5,310 bases of DNA. It comes from Flavobacteriaceae bacterium. GTDB lineage: Bacteria > Bacteroidota > Bacteroidia > Flavobacteriales > Flavobacteriaceae. Both the position numbers and the translations under genes were made by a program. The DNA is taken from NCBI GenBank assembly GCA_013001365.1, contig JABDMQ010000178.1, forward strand, positions 1 to 5,310, written 5' to 3'. The notes under the pieces are model-generated. The model was not told where the DNA came from, searched no databases, and saw only the letters and a program-made list of their open reading frames with translations. Shown here piece after piece: positions 1 to 5,310 of this stretch (its first letter is position 1; each line of letters begins with the position of its first letter).

Positions 1-156
1 ACGACACATGACCATGAGTTTGCTCAAACGGTAGCGAATAGGGTCATAGAATTAACACCGAATGGTGCCATTGACCGATATACGACATTCGATGAGTATA
101 TGCAGGACCCAAAAATAAAGGAGCAGAGAGAAAAAATGTACGCTGTCACTGTTTAA
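1..156 (+). CDS. ABC-F family ATP-binding protein, C-terminal fragment
   Basis: This is the 3' end (51 codons and TAA) of a gene that begins before the window, read in frame from base 1. The fragment opens with THDHEF, which corresponds to the switch-histidine (H-loop) segment, usually SHDxxF, at the end of the second nucleotide-binding domain. It continues with VANRVIELTPNG and IDRYTTFDEYM, the typical end of soluble ABC-F ATPases of the YbiT type. Known members act on the ribosome (translation factors or antibiotic-resistance proteins) and lack membrane domains. Walker A, Walker B, the signature motif and the inter-domain linker all lie outside the window, so the subfamily cannot be assigned. 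Its stop codon overlaps the stop of the convergent DUF2007 gene within the bases TTAA. Recognition of the tail is confident; any specific role would be inference. Confidence 0.85.
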   Translation, partial: TTHDHEFAQTVANRVIELTPNGAIDRYTTFDEYMQDPKIKEQREKMYAVTV

Positions 157-389
157 GCTGACATGCTCGACCGCACTTCTTCAACGATAGGTGCGGCTTT
201 GTCCAACTCGTCTTCATGGACATAAAGTTCCTGAATTCCAGGTATCGATGGTCCGAAGCCTGCAAGTCGTCCGGATTCTGCCTCATCCTTAATAACTGGT
301 GAAATACCAATTTCCTCAAGTCGGGATACGATTAATTTAGCGATCACAAAGCTTCCTGTAAATATTTTTATGTATTCTGATTCGTGCAT
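153..389 (-). CDS. DUF2007 domain protein (putative signal-transducing protein)
   Basis: A 78-residue soluble protein with no signal peptide or membrane segment. The pattern fits the small DUF2007 family: an N-terminal strand (YIKIFTGSF, about 6-14), a helix that reads AKLIVSRLEEIGI (17-29), a strand with PVIKDE (31-36), a loop rich in Gly, Ala and Pro (AGFGPSIPG, 43-51), a strand QELYVHEDEL (53-62) and a final helix (63-72). This family has a ferredoxin/GlnB-like fold and is annotated as putative signal transduction, but no biochemical role is established to my knowledge. It spans essentially the whole domain, so it appears intact. The ATG at 387-389 is the only sensible start; a weak promoter-like element lies 18 bp upstream. 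It is convergent with the ABC-F gene (4-bp overlap) and divergent from the FAS1 gene. Confidence 0.85.
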   Translation of the reverse strand: MHESEYIKIFTGSFVIAKLIVSRLEEIGISPVIKDEAESGRLAGFGPSIPGIQELYVHEDELDKAAPIVEEVRSSMSA

Positions 390-407
390 AATAGTACATG
401 TTTCTCT

Positions 408-436
408 TAAAGATACAAATCTTTAGCGTATGAGAA
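408..436 (-). promoter_or_regulatory. Candidate promoter for the DUF2007 gene
   Basis: On the minus strand TATCTTTA (408-415) matches the Bacteroidota -7 consensus TAnnTTTG at every defined base except the last. A TTC triplet (434-436) stands in for the -33 TTG with an 18-bp spacer, slightly short of the usual 19-21. Transcription would begin about 12 bases before the ATG, giving a very short leader. The element overlaps TCTTAAAGA (405-413), a near-copy of the palindrome repeated before the FAS1 gene. The assignment rests on consensus matching only. Confidence 0.35.
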
Positions 437-450
437 CTGATAATTATCAT

Positions 451-480
451 TTCAATTTTGATTGATTGAAGGTATCATTG
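451..480 (+). promoter_or_regulatory. Weak candidate promoter for the FAS1 gene
   Basis: TATCATTG (473-480) matches the Bacteroidota -7 consensus TAnnTTTG with one mismatch, and TTC (451-453) lies 19 bp upstream where TTG would be expected. Transcription would start near 487 and give a leader of roughly 60 bases that contains both TCTTAAGA palindromes. An alternative -7-like element, TATCTTAA (517-524), has no -33 partner at proper spacing. In AT-rich DNA such matches arise often by chance. Confidence 0.25.
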
Positions 481-495
481 TTATGGATTAATCTT

Positions 496-526
496 TCTTA
501 AGACGCAAAAATTTCGTATCTTAAGA
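496..526. repeat. Pair of TCTTAAGA palindromes upstream of the FAS1 gene
   Basis: Two identical 8-bp perfect palindromes, TCTTAAGA, lie at 496-503 and 519-526, with starts 23 bp apart (about two helical turns) and the second ending 24 bp before the FAS1 ATG. As DNA they could be twin operator half-sites or paired binding sites. As RNA the same bases can form a hairpin: an 8-bp outer stem, a two-base TA bulge, a 2-bp CG/CG inner stem and a loop at 506-514. No T-run follows, so a terminator is unlikely. The repetition is seen directly; a regulatory role is inference. Confidence 0.5.
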
Positions 527-550
527 ACTGGGATTTTAAAATTAATTGTC

Positions 551-1174
551 ATGTTACTTTCAAAAACACGAGTATCTCGCATACTCGCTGTATTTGTGCT
601 TGCGATTTTCGTGAGTATGACTACATACGCGCAGCCTAAAGGAATTACAGCTCAAATGATTCAAGAATTCATCGAATTCATTGAAGAAAACGCCATGCCA
701 ATGGACGATTATCTTGAGAATTCAAAGGACCTCTCTACCTTTGTTAAAGTGCTCAAGCTTACAGGCGATTTTGAGAAACTCAAGAATAATGACGAGTATA
801 CCGTTTTCGCACCGACAAATCAGGCCTTCGAACAGTTTCCTGTAGAAGTCATTACCGAGCTATTTCAACCACGCAATATTGAAAAATTGAAGTCAATAGC
901 TGCCTATCATATTATTGAAGGCAGACTCCGATCGTCAACCATTGTAGCTGATATAGACGAGAACAATGGTCTATTAGCCACTTACAAAATGCTGAATGGT
1001 CTGGAGATTACGACATTTTATGATGAAGAGACCATCTTTATAAAAGATGCTAATGGCTATCCTGTCGAGGTTCTACAACAAGATATCTTATTATCAAATG
1101 GCTTGGTATATAAGGTGGACACCGTAATTCTTCCTCAGGTGGATAATGAAAGGCAGCTTGCAGAGAACAACTAA
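551..1174 (+). CDS. Secreted fasciclin (FAS1) domain protein
   Basis: A 207-residue exported protein with one FAS1 domain. Residues 1-27 form a signal peptide: a basic start (KTRVSR), a hydrophobic core (ILAVFVLAIFV, 11-21) and likely cleavage after TYA-27 before Gln. An acidic linker (about 32-58, with EFIEFIEE) leads into FAS1 at roughly 58-195. Hallmarks are the H1-like segment TVFAPTNQAF (84-93), the YH pair (119-120) in AAYHIIEGRL, and the H2-like segment LLSNGLVYKVDTVILP (180-195). FAS1 domains usually mediate adhesion or matrix binding; bacterial targets are mostly unknown. There is no lipobox, C-terminal sorting domain or anchor, so the product is probably periplasmic or released. The ATG at 551 gives a proper signal peptide and has no clear Shine-Dalgarno, as is common in this phylum. 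It is divergent from DUF2007, and its stop interlocks with that of the following gene. Confidence 0.9.
   Translation: MLLSKTRVSRILAVFVLAIFVSMTTYAQPKGITAQMIQEFIEFIEENAMPMDDYLENSKDLSTFVKVLKLTGDFEKLKNNDEYTVFAPTNQAFEQFPVEVITELFQPRNIEKLKSIAAYHIIEGRLRSSTIVADIDENNGLLATYKMLNGLEITTFYDEETIFIKDANGYPVEVLQQDILLSNGLVYKVDTVILPQVDNERQLAENN
665..682 (+). repeat. Tandem 9-bp duplication inside the FAS1 gene
   Basis: GAATTCATC (665-673) is followed directly by GAATTCATT (674-682), 8 of 9 bases identical and in frame. It encodes EFI twice (residues 39-44), just after the signal peptide and before the FAS1 fold. It looks like a small slippage duplication in the acidic linker, although chance codon similarity cannot be ruled out. 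Confidence 0.4.
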
Positions 1175-1887
1175 GCTTTATTGTAAGTGCAGTCCCAAAT
1201 TGCTGTGTTGAAATTCTTTCCTAATGCAAAACCATAGAAAATCACTATGGCTGCAATAGATTTGAACATAAAGAAGAATAGCATCCAGAATTCTGATGCC
1301 GATGTTTCCTTGCTGAACATACCATTTGGAACAAGAAAGGTTGCCAAAAAGCTAACAATTAAAGTAGTAAATGCTAGGGTCTCGAAATTTCGAAATGGTA
1401 GCATAAGCCATTTTCGTAATGGGCTCAAGTCATTTCCCCAAGTATGGATCAAGTAGTAATAATCATTACCAATAGGAGCAAATAATAATGGGTCGTCGGC
1501 CTTTTTCAGTTTAAATAACTTTGAAGGTGCTATAATCTTGAACCCTTTTAACTGAATCTCATGGTTTTTTTCCAATAATTTGATCTTGTTAATGGCCTCG
1601 TTAGGGATTTCACCTTTGAAATACTTCGTATCAAGGAACCTAAGCCTATAATCTACACAGATATCTTTAATGCTGCTTAAATGATAAATATTGTGCGTTT
1701 CGAGTAAATCAAAGTCAAAGGCATTAGAATAGCCCGAAAAGCCCGAGCCTAACTCAGAATTAATACGTAATTCCTGATCGGTCTCCTTATCAAGAATATC
1801 CTTGACCTGGTTAAGGATATCCGAAGAATCCATTAATGAAGATTGAGAACGCTGGAGTTGCGATTCTACATTCGTTCGTTTGATCAT
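1171..1887 (-). CDS. Unrecognised protein with a cytosolic-type N-terminal region and two C-terminal membrane helices
   Basis: I do not recognise this 238-residue protein as a named family. About 165 polar, charged N-terminal residues have no signal peptide. They include a Ser/Gln-rich start (SQLQRSQSSLMDSSD, 9-23), a probable helix (24-38), a Gly/Ser-rich stretch (45-53) and a Lys-rich, strand-like part (110-131, FKIIAPSKLFKLKK within it). The most distinctive segment, DDPLLFAPIGNDYYYLIHTWG (131-151), looks like a compact conserved core. Two hydrophobic helices follow, about 168-186 and 199-222, joined by a short loop, then a polar tail ending in WDCTYNKA. Both termini are probably cytoplasmic, forming a helical hairpin. 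The ATG at 1885-1887 has no Shine-Dalgarno; Met19 is a possible later start. The gene lies 91 bp downstream of the PAP2 gene in the same direction. Composition resembles its neighbours, so it is likely a real native gene of unknown function. Confidence 0.75.
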   Translation of the reverse strand: MIKRTNVESQLQRSQSSLMDSSDILNQVKDILDKETDQELRINSELGSGFSGYSNAFDFDLLETHNIYHLSSIKDICVDYRLRFLDTKYFKGEIPNEAINKIKLLEKNHEIQLKGFKIIAPSKLFKLKKADDPLLFAPIGNDYYYLIHTWGNDLSPLRKWLMLPFRNFETLAFTTLIVSFLATFLVPNGMFSKETSASEFWMLFFFMFKSIAAIVIFYGFALGKNFNTAIWDCTYNKA

Positions 1888-1936
1888 CTTGTGTTAAATA
1901 AGCTATTTGTCGACTCTAATTTAAATTATAAAGCCT

Positions 1937-1946
1937 TTGCATGCAA
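1937..1946. repeat. 10-bp perfect palindrome TTGCATGCAA between the PAP2 and membrane-protein genes
   Basis: TTGCATGCAA is perfectly self-complementary and lies 49 bp before the start of the two-helix protein gene. It is next to an AT-rich imperfect inverted repeat at 1949-1968 (8-bp arms, one mismatch, 4-base loop). It could be an operator site for the leftward gene. A single such palindrome in AT-rich intergenic DNA may also be chance. No good -33/-7 promoter pair was found around it. Confidence 0.25.
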
Positions 1947-1978
1947 TTATTTAACAAATCTGTTTAATCTAGAAAAAC

Positions 1979-2821
1979 CTAAAATGTCCCAACAACACCC
2001 AACTGTCCTGCGCCAAGCTTAAGATTCCAAGAGATTTTCTTCTTGCCCTCTGGATAATCGTACAATTTTTCCTTGAACAAGAAATTGTCAATACCATCAA
2101 CAACAACTATACTAAGTACGGATCCTAAAACTATATCAGTTAGCCAATGGTCGGCACTCCAGAGTCTTGAGATGGGTGTAATAGCACCAAGTGAATAGAT
2201 CAATATCTTAATACCAAGGCTTTCGAATTGCTTAGCGATGACATGGGCTGTAGTAACGACCAAAGCCGCATGCCCTGATGGCATGGAATGAAACGCACCT
2301 TCTTTACTGAATGGTTTGAAGACATCTTTTCCAAATTCCGTGCCTGGTCGCGCCCTGCCAATAGCTGTTTTCGCCATCGATGAAATCAACCCAACTGTGA
2401 ATCCAGAAGCAACTAATAAAACACCAGTCTTACGCATTTTTTCGTTCTTCGTTAAGAGACCGATACCATATATGCCGGCTGAAATGGCATAGTTGTTCTG
2501 TGGATTACCAAGGTAACGTCCAAATTCTCGAATACCTATTGGGACATCTTCAGCTTGTTGCGTGAAAAAATCTGCTGATTGCTCATCAAACGAATACAAA
2601 ATCGCTGAGCCAGCTGCAATGCCTGCAAAAGTCAAGGCATCTTTCTTTTTCCATCTTAACGGCTGGGTGAATGCATTGCCTACGCCTCTTAAACTTGCAT
2701 TAAAATCGTACTTGACAAGGTCCCAGGTCTTAGTAGTATCCTTGACCTTTTTTTGTGCAAAGCCTGAGCATGTAATTAAAAATAGTGTTGTAAAAAGAAT
2801 GCGGTTCAAGTAGTTGATCAT
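1979..2821 (-). CDS. PAP2-type phosphatase with signal peptide
   Basis: A 280-residue membrane phosphatase of the PAP2 (type 2 phosphatidic acid phosphatase) superfamily. All three catalytic motifs are present and intact: KX6RP at K151-R158-P159 (KTAIGRARP), PSGH at 181-184, and SRX5HX3D at S218-R219, H225 and D229. His225 is the expected nucleophile, with His184 as the acid/base. Residues 1-22 resemble a cleavable signal peptide (hydrophobic core 8-18, then GFA before Gln23), and hydrophobic segments lie near 62-76, 111-124, 132-149, 203-217 and 229-244. Known relatives remove phosphate from phosphatidic acid, phosphatidylglycerol phosphate, undecaprenyl pyrophosphate or lipid A on the periplasmic face; the substrate cannot be chosen here. 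The ATG follows the pheT stop by 24 bp, suggesting shared transcription. GGAG sits only one base before the ATG, too close for a normal ribosome binding site. The tail 264-280 alternates polar and hydrophobic residues and ends in Phe. Confidence 0.9.
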   Translation of the reverse strand: MINYLNRILFTTLFLITCSGFAQKKVKDTTKTWDLVKYDFNASLRGVGNAFTQPLRWKKKDALTFAGIAAGSAILYSFDEQSADFFTQQAEDVPIGIREFGRYLGNPQNNYAISAGIYGIGLLTKNEKMRKTGVLLVASGFTVGLISSMAKTAIGRARPGTEFGKDVFKPFSKEGAFHSMPSGHAALVVTTAHVIAKQFESLGIKILIYSLGAITPISRLWSADHWLTDIVLGSVLSIVVVDGIDNFLFKEKLYDYPEGKKKISWNLKLGAGQLGVVGTF

Positions 2822-2845
2822 GCTCCGTAAAACTAAAGATTTCTA

Positions 2846-5272
2846 TTAACGTAATTCAGCGCCAAGTTGTTTCTCGAAATTGGTTTGCAATTTGCCCATG
2901 ATCTTATCTATTTGTTTATCTGTAAGAGTCTTGCTTTCGTCCTGAAGCATGAAACTTACCGCGTAGCTTTTCTTGCCCTTGGGTAGGCTCTTGCCTTGAT
3001 ATACATCGAACAAGGTCACTTCTTTAAGAAGATGTTTCTCGCTCTTTTTTGCAATGGTCTTAATATCCCTAAATGATACCGATTCATCAAGTAACAAAGC
3101 AAAATCACGTCGTACAGATGGGTATTTCGGTAAGTCTGAAAACTTGGTTTTTTGATGTTTAACGCTATCCAGGATATTGTCCCAATTAAAATCAACAAAT
3201 AAAACCTCTTGGTCAATGTCGAAATGTTTCAAGATGGATTTCTTTATTACACCAAATTCCGCTAGGCTTTTCTTTGCCCATTGTACCGAAAGTCCCTCAG
3301 AGAAAAGGTCGGATTTTACATCAGAATAAGACGTGTTCTTGTATCCTAGTTTCTGTAAGACAGAAGAAACAACACCTTTTACATAGAAGAAATCACTGTT
3401 TTTTGTTTCTGTGTTCCATGCTTCAGAGTTTCTATTGCCTGAGACCAAAAGCGTTAAATGCTTATGTTCTTCTCGTCCTGATGGATAGTTATGATAGGTC
3501 TTGCCAAACTCGAAGAGTTTCAAGTTGAGACGTTTTCTGTTTATGTTATATGAAACAGCTTCTAAACCAGAGAACAATAACGATTGTCTCATGATACTTA
3601 GGTCTTGACTAAGTGGATTCAGCATGGTCACATTGAATTCATCCTTTTGGCCTTGGGTCAATGAGTTGTGATCACCTGTAGTCAATGAATTTGCCAATAT
3701 TTCATAAAATCCCTGAGCGACTAATTGATTCCCGATGACATTCTGTAGTTTGTGATCATCGAATTTAGAAGCGTTGGAAATAGATGCGTTCAGCTTTTCA
3801 GTCGTGCTAATATTGTTATACCCATAAACGCGTAGGATTTCTTCAATGACATCGGCTTCTCGCGTCACATCATTTCTATATGAAGGAATCGTAAGGCCCA
3901 ATCCTGTCTCGGTTACATTATTTATGGTAATTTCCAACGATGTCAGGATTTGTTTGATGGTCTCTCTTGGTATTTCCTGGCCTATAAGATTAGCTGTATT
4001 CTCAAAATTTAGTACCACTTGAGAGTCTTCGATTTTCGTTGGATAGAGATCATATATGTCTGAAGTGATCTCGCCACCAGCAATCTCTTGAATGAGAAGT
4101 GCAGCTCGTTTTAACGCATATTCTGTGATGTTGGGATCTATACCTCTTTCAAAACGGAAGGAAGCATCGGTATTCAAACCATGTCTTTTGGAGGTCTTTC
4201 TAATGCTAATAGGATTAAAATAGGCACTTTCAAGAAAGATGCTCGTTGTGGTTTCTGTTACACCCGAATTAATCCCCCCAAAAACACCAGCAATGCAAAG
4301 GGGTTTTTCAGCATCACAGATCATCAGGTCTTCTTCATGAAGTTCACGTTCTACCTCATCAAGAGTTGTGAATTTGGTTCCTTTTGGAAGAGTCTTGACG
4401 ATAATCTCACCATTAGAGATCTTTGAAGCATCAAAAGCGTGTAATGGTTGCCCAAGCTCATGCAATGTATAGTTAGTAATATCTACAATGTTATTGATGG
4501 GGGTTAATCCAATGGCCTTTAATCGATGTTTCAACCAATCAGGTGATTCTTCAACTTTCAATCCAGTGATGGTAACTCCGCAATATCGCGGTGCTAATTC
4601 CTTATCCTCGACCTGTACATCGATTTTCAAGGTTCGGTTGTCTATCTTGAAAGCACTTACCGAAGGTGTGATCAATTCTACAGGAACTTGGTTTTGCAGC
4701 ATTCCGGCTTTTAGATCACGGGCAACTCCATAATGACTCATGGCGTCTGCACGATTAGGGGTGAGGCCTATTTCAAAAACTTGGTCATTTTCAATTTCAA
4801 AGACATCAGAAGCTTTGGTTCCGACTTTAAGGGACTTATCGAGAACCATGATACCATCATGACTTTTACCTAGACCTAGTTCGTCTTCAGCACATATCAT
4901 TCCGTGGCTCTCTTCACCACGAATCTTGCCTTTCTTTATTTTCCAAGGTTCTCCTTTATCATCGTAAAGCTCTGTTCCAATTGTTGCAACCGGCACTTTC
5001 TGTCCTTTAGCTACATTAGGTGCACCACATACTATTTGTACGGGGTCACCGTTGCCTAGGTCTACCGTGGTAAGTTTAAGCTTGTCTGCATTAGGGTGCT
5101 TCTTGCAGGTGAGCACTTCTCCAATAACAACGCCTTCAAGTCCTCCTTTAACAGATTGATATGAGGTTATGCCTTCAATCTCAAGACCGAGGTCAGTGAG
5201 CATTTCACCGATTTTTTCTGCATTTAGACTAATATTGACAAATTGTTTCAGCCAATTGTAACTTATATTCAT
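2846..5272 (-). CDS. pheT: Phenylalanyl-tRNA synthetase beta subunit
   Basis: Full length at 808 residues, close to the usual size of about 800. With the alpha subunit PheS it forms the cytoplasmic (alpha-beta)2 enzyme that charges tRNA-Phe. Domains in order: N-terminal B1 (1-40, MNISYNWLKQF start); the OB-fold tRNA-binding domain (about 44-155) with HPNADKLKLTTVDLG (59-73); the B3/B4 domain that holds the editing site (about 220-395) with QPLHAFDASKI (275-285) and DASFRFERGIDP (369-380); B5 (about 412-488) with RNDVTREADVIEEILRVYGY (466-485); the catalytic-like core, which lacks synthetase activity itself (490-705); and the C-terminal FDX-ACB anticodon-binding domain (713-806) with YPSVRRDFALLLD (717-729). 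No frameshift or lost motif is apparent. The bases AGGCAGGT directly precede the ATG, and AGG five bases away may act as a weak ribosome binding site. pheS is not in the window. A -7 promoter element lies 28 bp upstream. Confidence 0.97.
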   Translation of the reverse strand: MNISYNWLKQFVNISLNAEKIGEMLTDLGLEIEGITSYQSVKGGLEGVVIGEVLTCKKHPNADKLKLTTVDLGNGDPVQIVCGAPNVAKGQKVPVATIGTELYDDKGEPWKIKKGKIRGEESHGMICAEDELGLGKSHDGIMVLDKSLKVGTKASDVFEIENDQVFEIGLTPNRADAMSHYGVARDLKAGMLQNQVPVELITPSVSAFKIDNRTLKIDVQVEDKELAPRYCGVTITGLKVEESPDWLKHRLKAIGLTPINNIVDITNYTLHELGQPLHAFDASKISNGEIIVKTLPKGTKFTTLDEVERELHEEDLMICDAEKPLCIAGVFGGINSGVTETTTSIFLESAYFNPISIRKTSKRHGLNTDASFRFERGIDPNITEYALKRAALLIQEIAGGEITSDIYDLYPTKIEDSQVVLNFENTANLIGQEIPRETIKQILTSLEITINNVTETGLGLTIPSYRNDVTREADVIEEILRVYGYNNISTTEKLNASISNASKFDDHKLQNVIGNQLVAQGFYEILANSLTTGDHNSLTQGQKDEFNVTMLNPLSQDLSIMRQSLLFSGLEAVSYNINRKRLNLKLFEFGKTYHNYPSGREEHKHLTLLVSGNRNSEAWNTETKNSDFFYVKGVVSSVLQKLGYKNTSYSDVKSDLFSEGLSVQWAKKSLAEFGVIKKSILKHFDIDQEVLFVDFNWDNILDSVKHQKTKFSDLPKYPSVRRDFALLLDESVSFRDIKTIAKKSEKHLLKEVTLFDVYQGKSLPKGKKSYAVSFMLQDESKTLTDKQIDKIMGKLQTNFEKQLGAELR

Positions 5273-5300
5273 ACCTGCCTACGTAGATTGTATAAGGAAA

Positions 5301-5308
5301 CAAAGATA
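5301..5308 (-). promoter_or_regulatory. -7 promoter element of pheT
   Basis: On the minus strand the bases read TATCTTTG, a perfect match to the Bacteroidota primary-sigma -7 consensus TAnnTTTG. The position, 28 bp before the pheT ATG, would give a leader of roughly 20 bases. The matching -33 TTG would fall just beyond the right edge of the window, so only half of the promoter can be checked. It implies that pheT is transcribed from its own promoter and may also drive the phosphatase gene behind it. Confidence 0.6.
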
Positions 5309-5310
5309 GA

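Noticed and set aside
1114..1123. GGTGGACACC mini-hairpin near the end of the FAS1 gene as a terminator
   Set aside because: The stem is only 4 bp with a 2-base loop, no T-run follows, and the bases encode the conserved KVDTVILP segment.
1247..1456. Open frame on the plus strand inside the two-helix protein gene
   Set aside because: It is antisense to a longer reading frame with clear membrane helices, has no recognisable domain and no promoter or ribosome site.
1949..1968. Inverted repeat after the PAP2 stop as a rho-independent terminator
   Set aside because: The stem is almost all A-T pairs with a mismatch, and no T-run follows on the minus strand.
2764..2780. Lipoprotein lipobox at Cys18 of the PAP2 phosphatase
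   Set aside because: The residues before Cys18 are LIT; a Thr at the -1 position is unfavourable for signal peptidase II, and GFA before Gln23 fits signal peptidase I better.
2562..2813. Open frame on the plus strand opposite the PAP2 gene start
   Set aside because: It lies antisense to the signal peptide and N-terminal part of a well-supported phosphatase gene; its translation resembles no family.
2828..2835. TAGTTTTA on the minus strand as a -7 element for the PAP2 gene
   Set aside because: It lies only 7 bases from the ATG, and the nearest TTG is 27 bp upstream, outside the usual spacing.
3016..3528. Short frames on both strands inside pheT (3016-3216 minus, 3274-3528 plus)
   Set aside because: pheT is intact and confidently recognised across this region; the short frames are shadows without domains.
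4181..4733. Two plus-strand frames antisense to pheT (4181-4426 and 4488-4733)
   Set aside because: They oppose the conserved B3/B4 and OB-side regions of PheT, and their translations look like random reverse-strand peptides.

Overview
The window looks like ordinary chromosome of a member of the Bacteroidota (AT-rich, Flavobacteriales or Cytophagales type). Three things point there: the closest recognisable protein styles (the ABC-F C-terminus, the DUF2007 protein and the PheT with its N-terminus MNISYNWLKQF), the near absence of Shine-Dalgarno sequences in front of the genes, and a perfect Bacteroidota-type -7 element (TAnnTTTG, here TATCTTTG) upstream of pheT. A genus cannot be assigned from this sequence alone.

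Layout. Positions 1-156 (+) hold the last 51 codons of an ABC-F ATPase. It meets head-on with a DUF2007 gene (153-389, -), and the two stop codons interlock. A 161-bp divergent intergenic region (390-550) separates DUF2007 from a secreted single-domain fasciclin (FAS1) protein (551-1174, +); just before the FAS1 gene it carries two copies of the 8-bp palindrome TCTTAAGA. The FAS1 gene in turn interlocks stop codons with an unrecognised two-helix membrane protein (1171-1887, -). Then come a secreted or membrane PAP2-type phosphatase (1979-2821, -) and pheT (2846-5272, -), the beta subunit of phenylalanyl-tRNA synthetase, with its promoter at the right edge.

The leftward genes pheT, PAP2 phosphatase and membrane protein lie in one direction with gaps of 24 and 91 bp. 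They may share the pheT promoter, at least in part; no convincing terminator is visible between them. There is no obvious functional link among translation (ABC-F, PheT), envelope lipid dephosphorylation (PAP2) and adhesion (FAS1), so this reads as housekeeping neighbourhood rather than a dedicated system. No tRNA or rRNA gene, CRISPR array, insertion sequence, toxin-antitoxin pair or defence module was seen. Every stretch longer than 300 bases is covered by a gene. The items most worth a second look are the twin palindromes before the FAS1 gene, the unknown two-helix protein, and the two 4-bp interlocked convergent gene ends.
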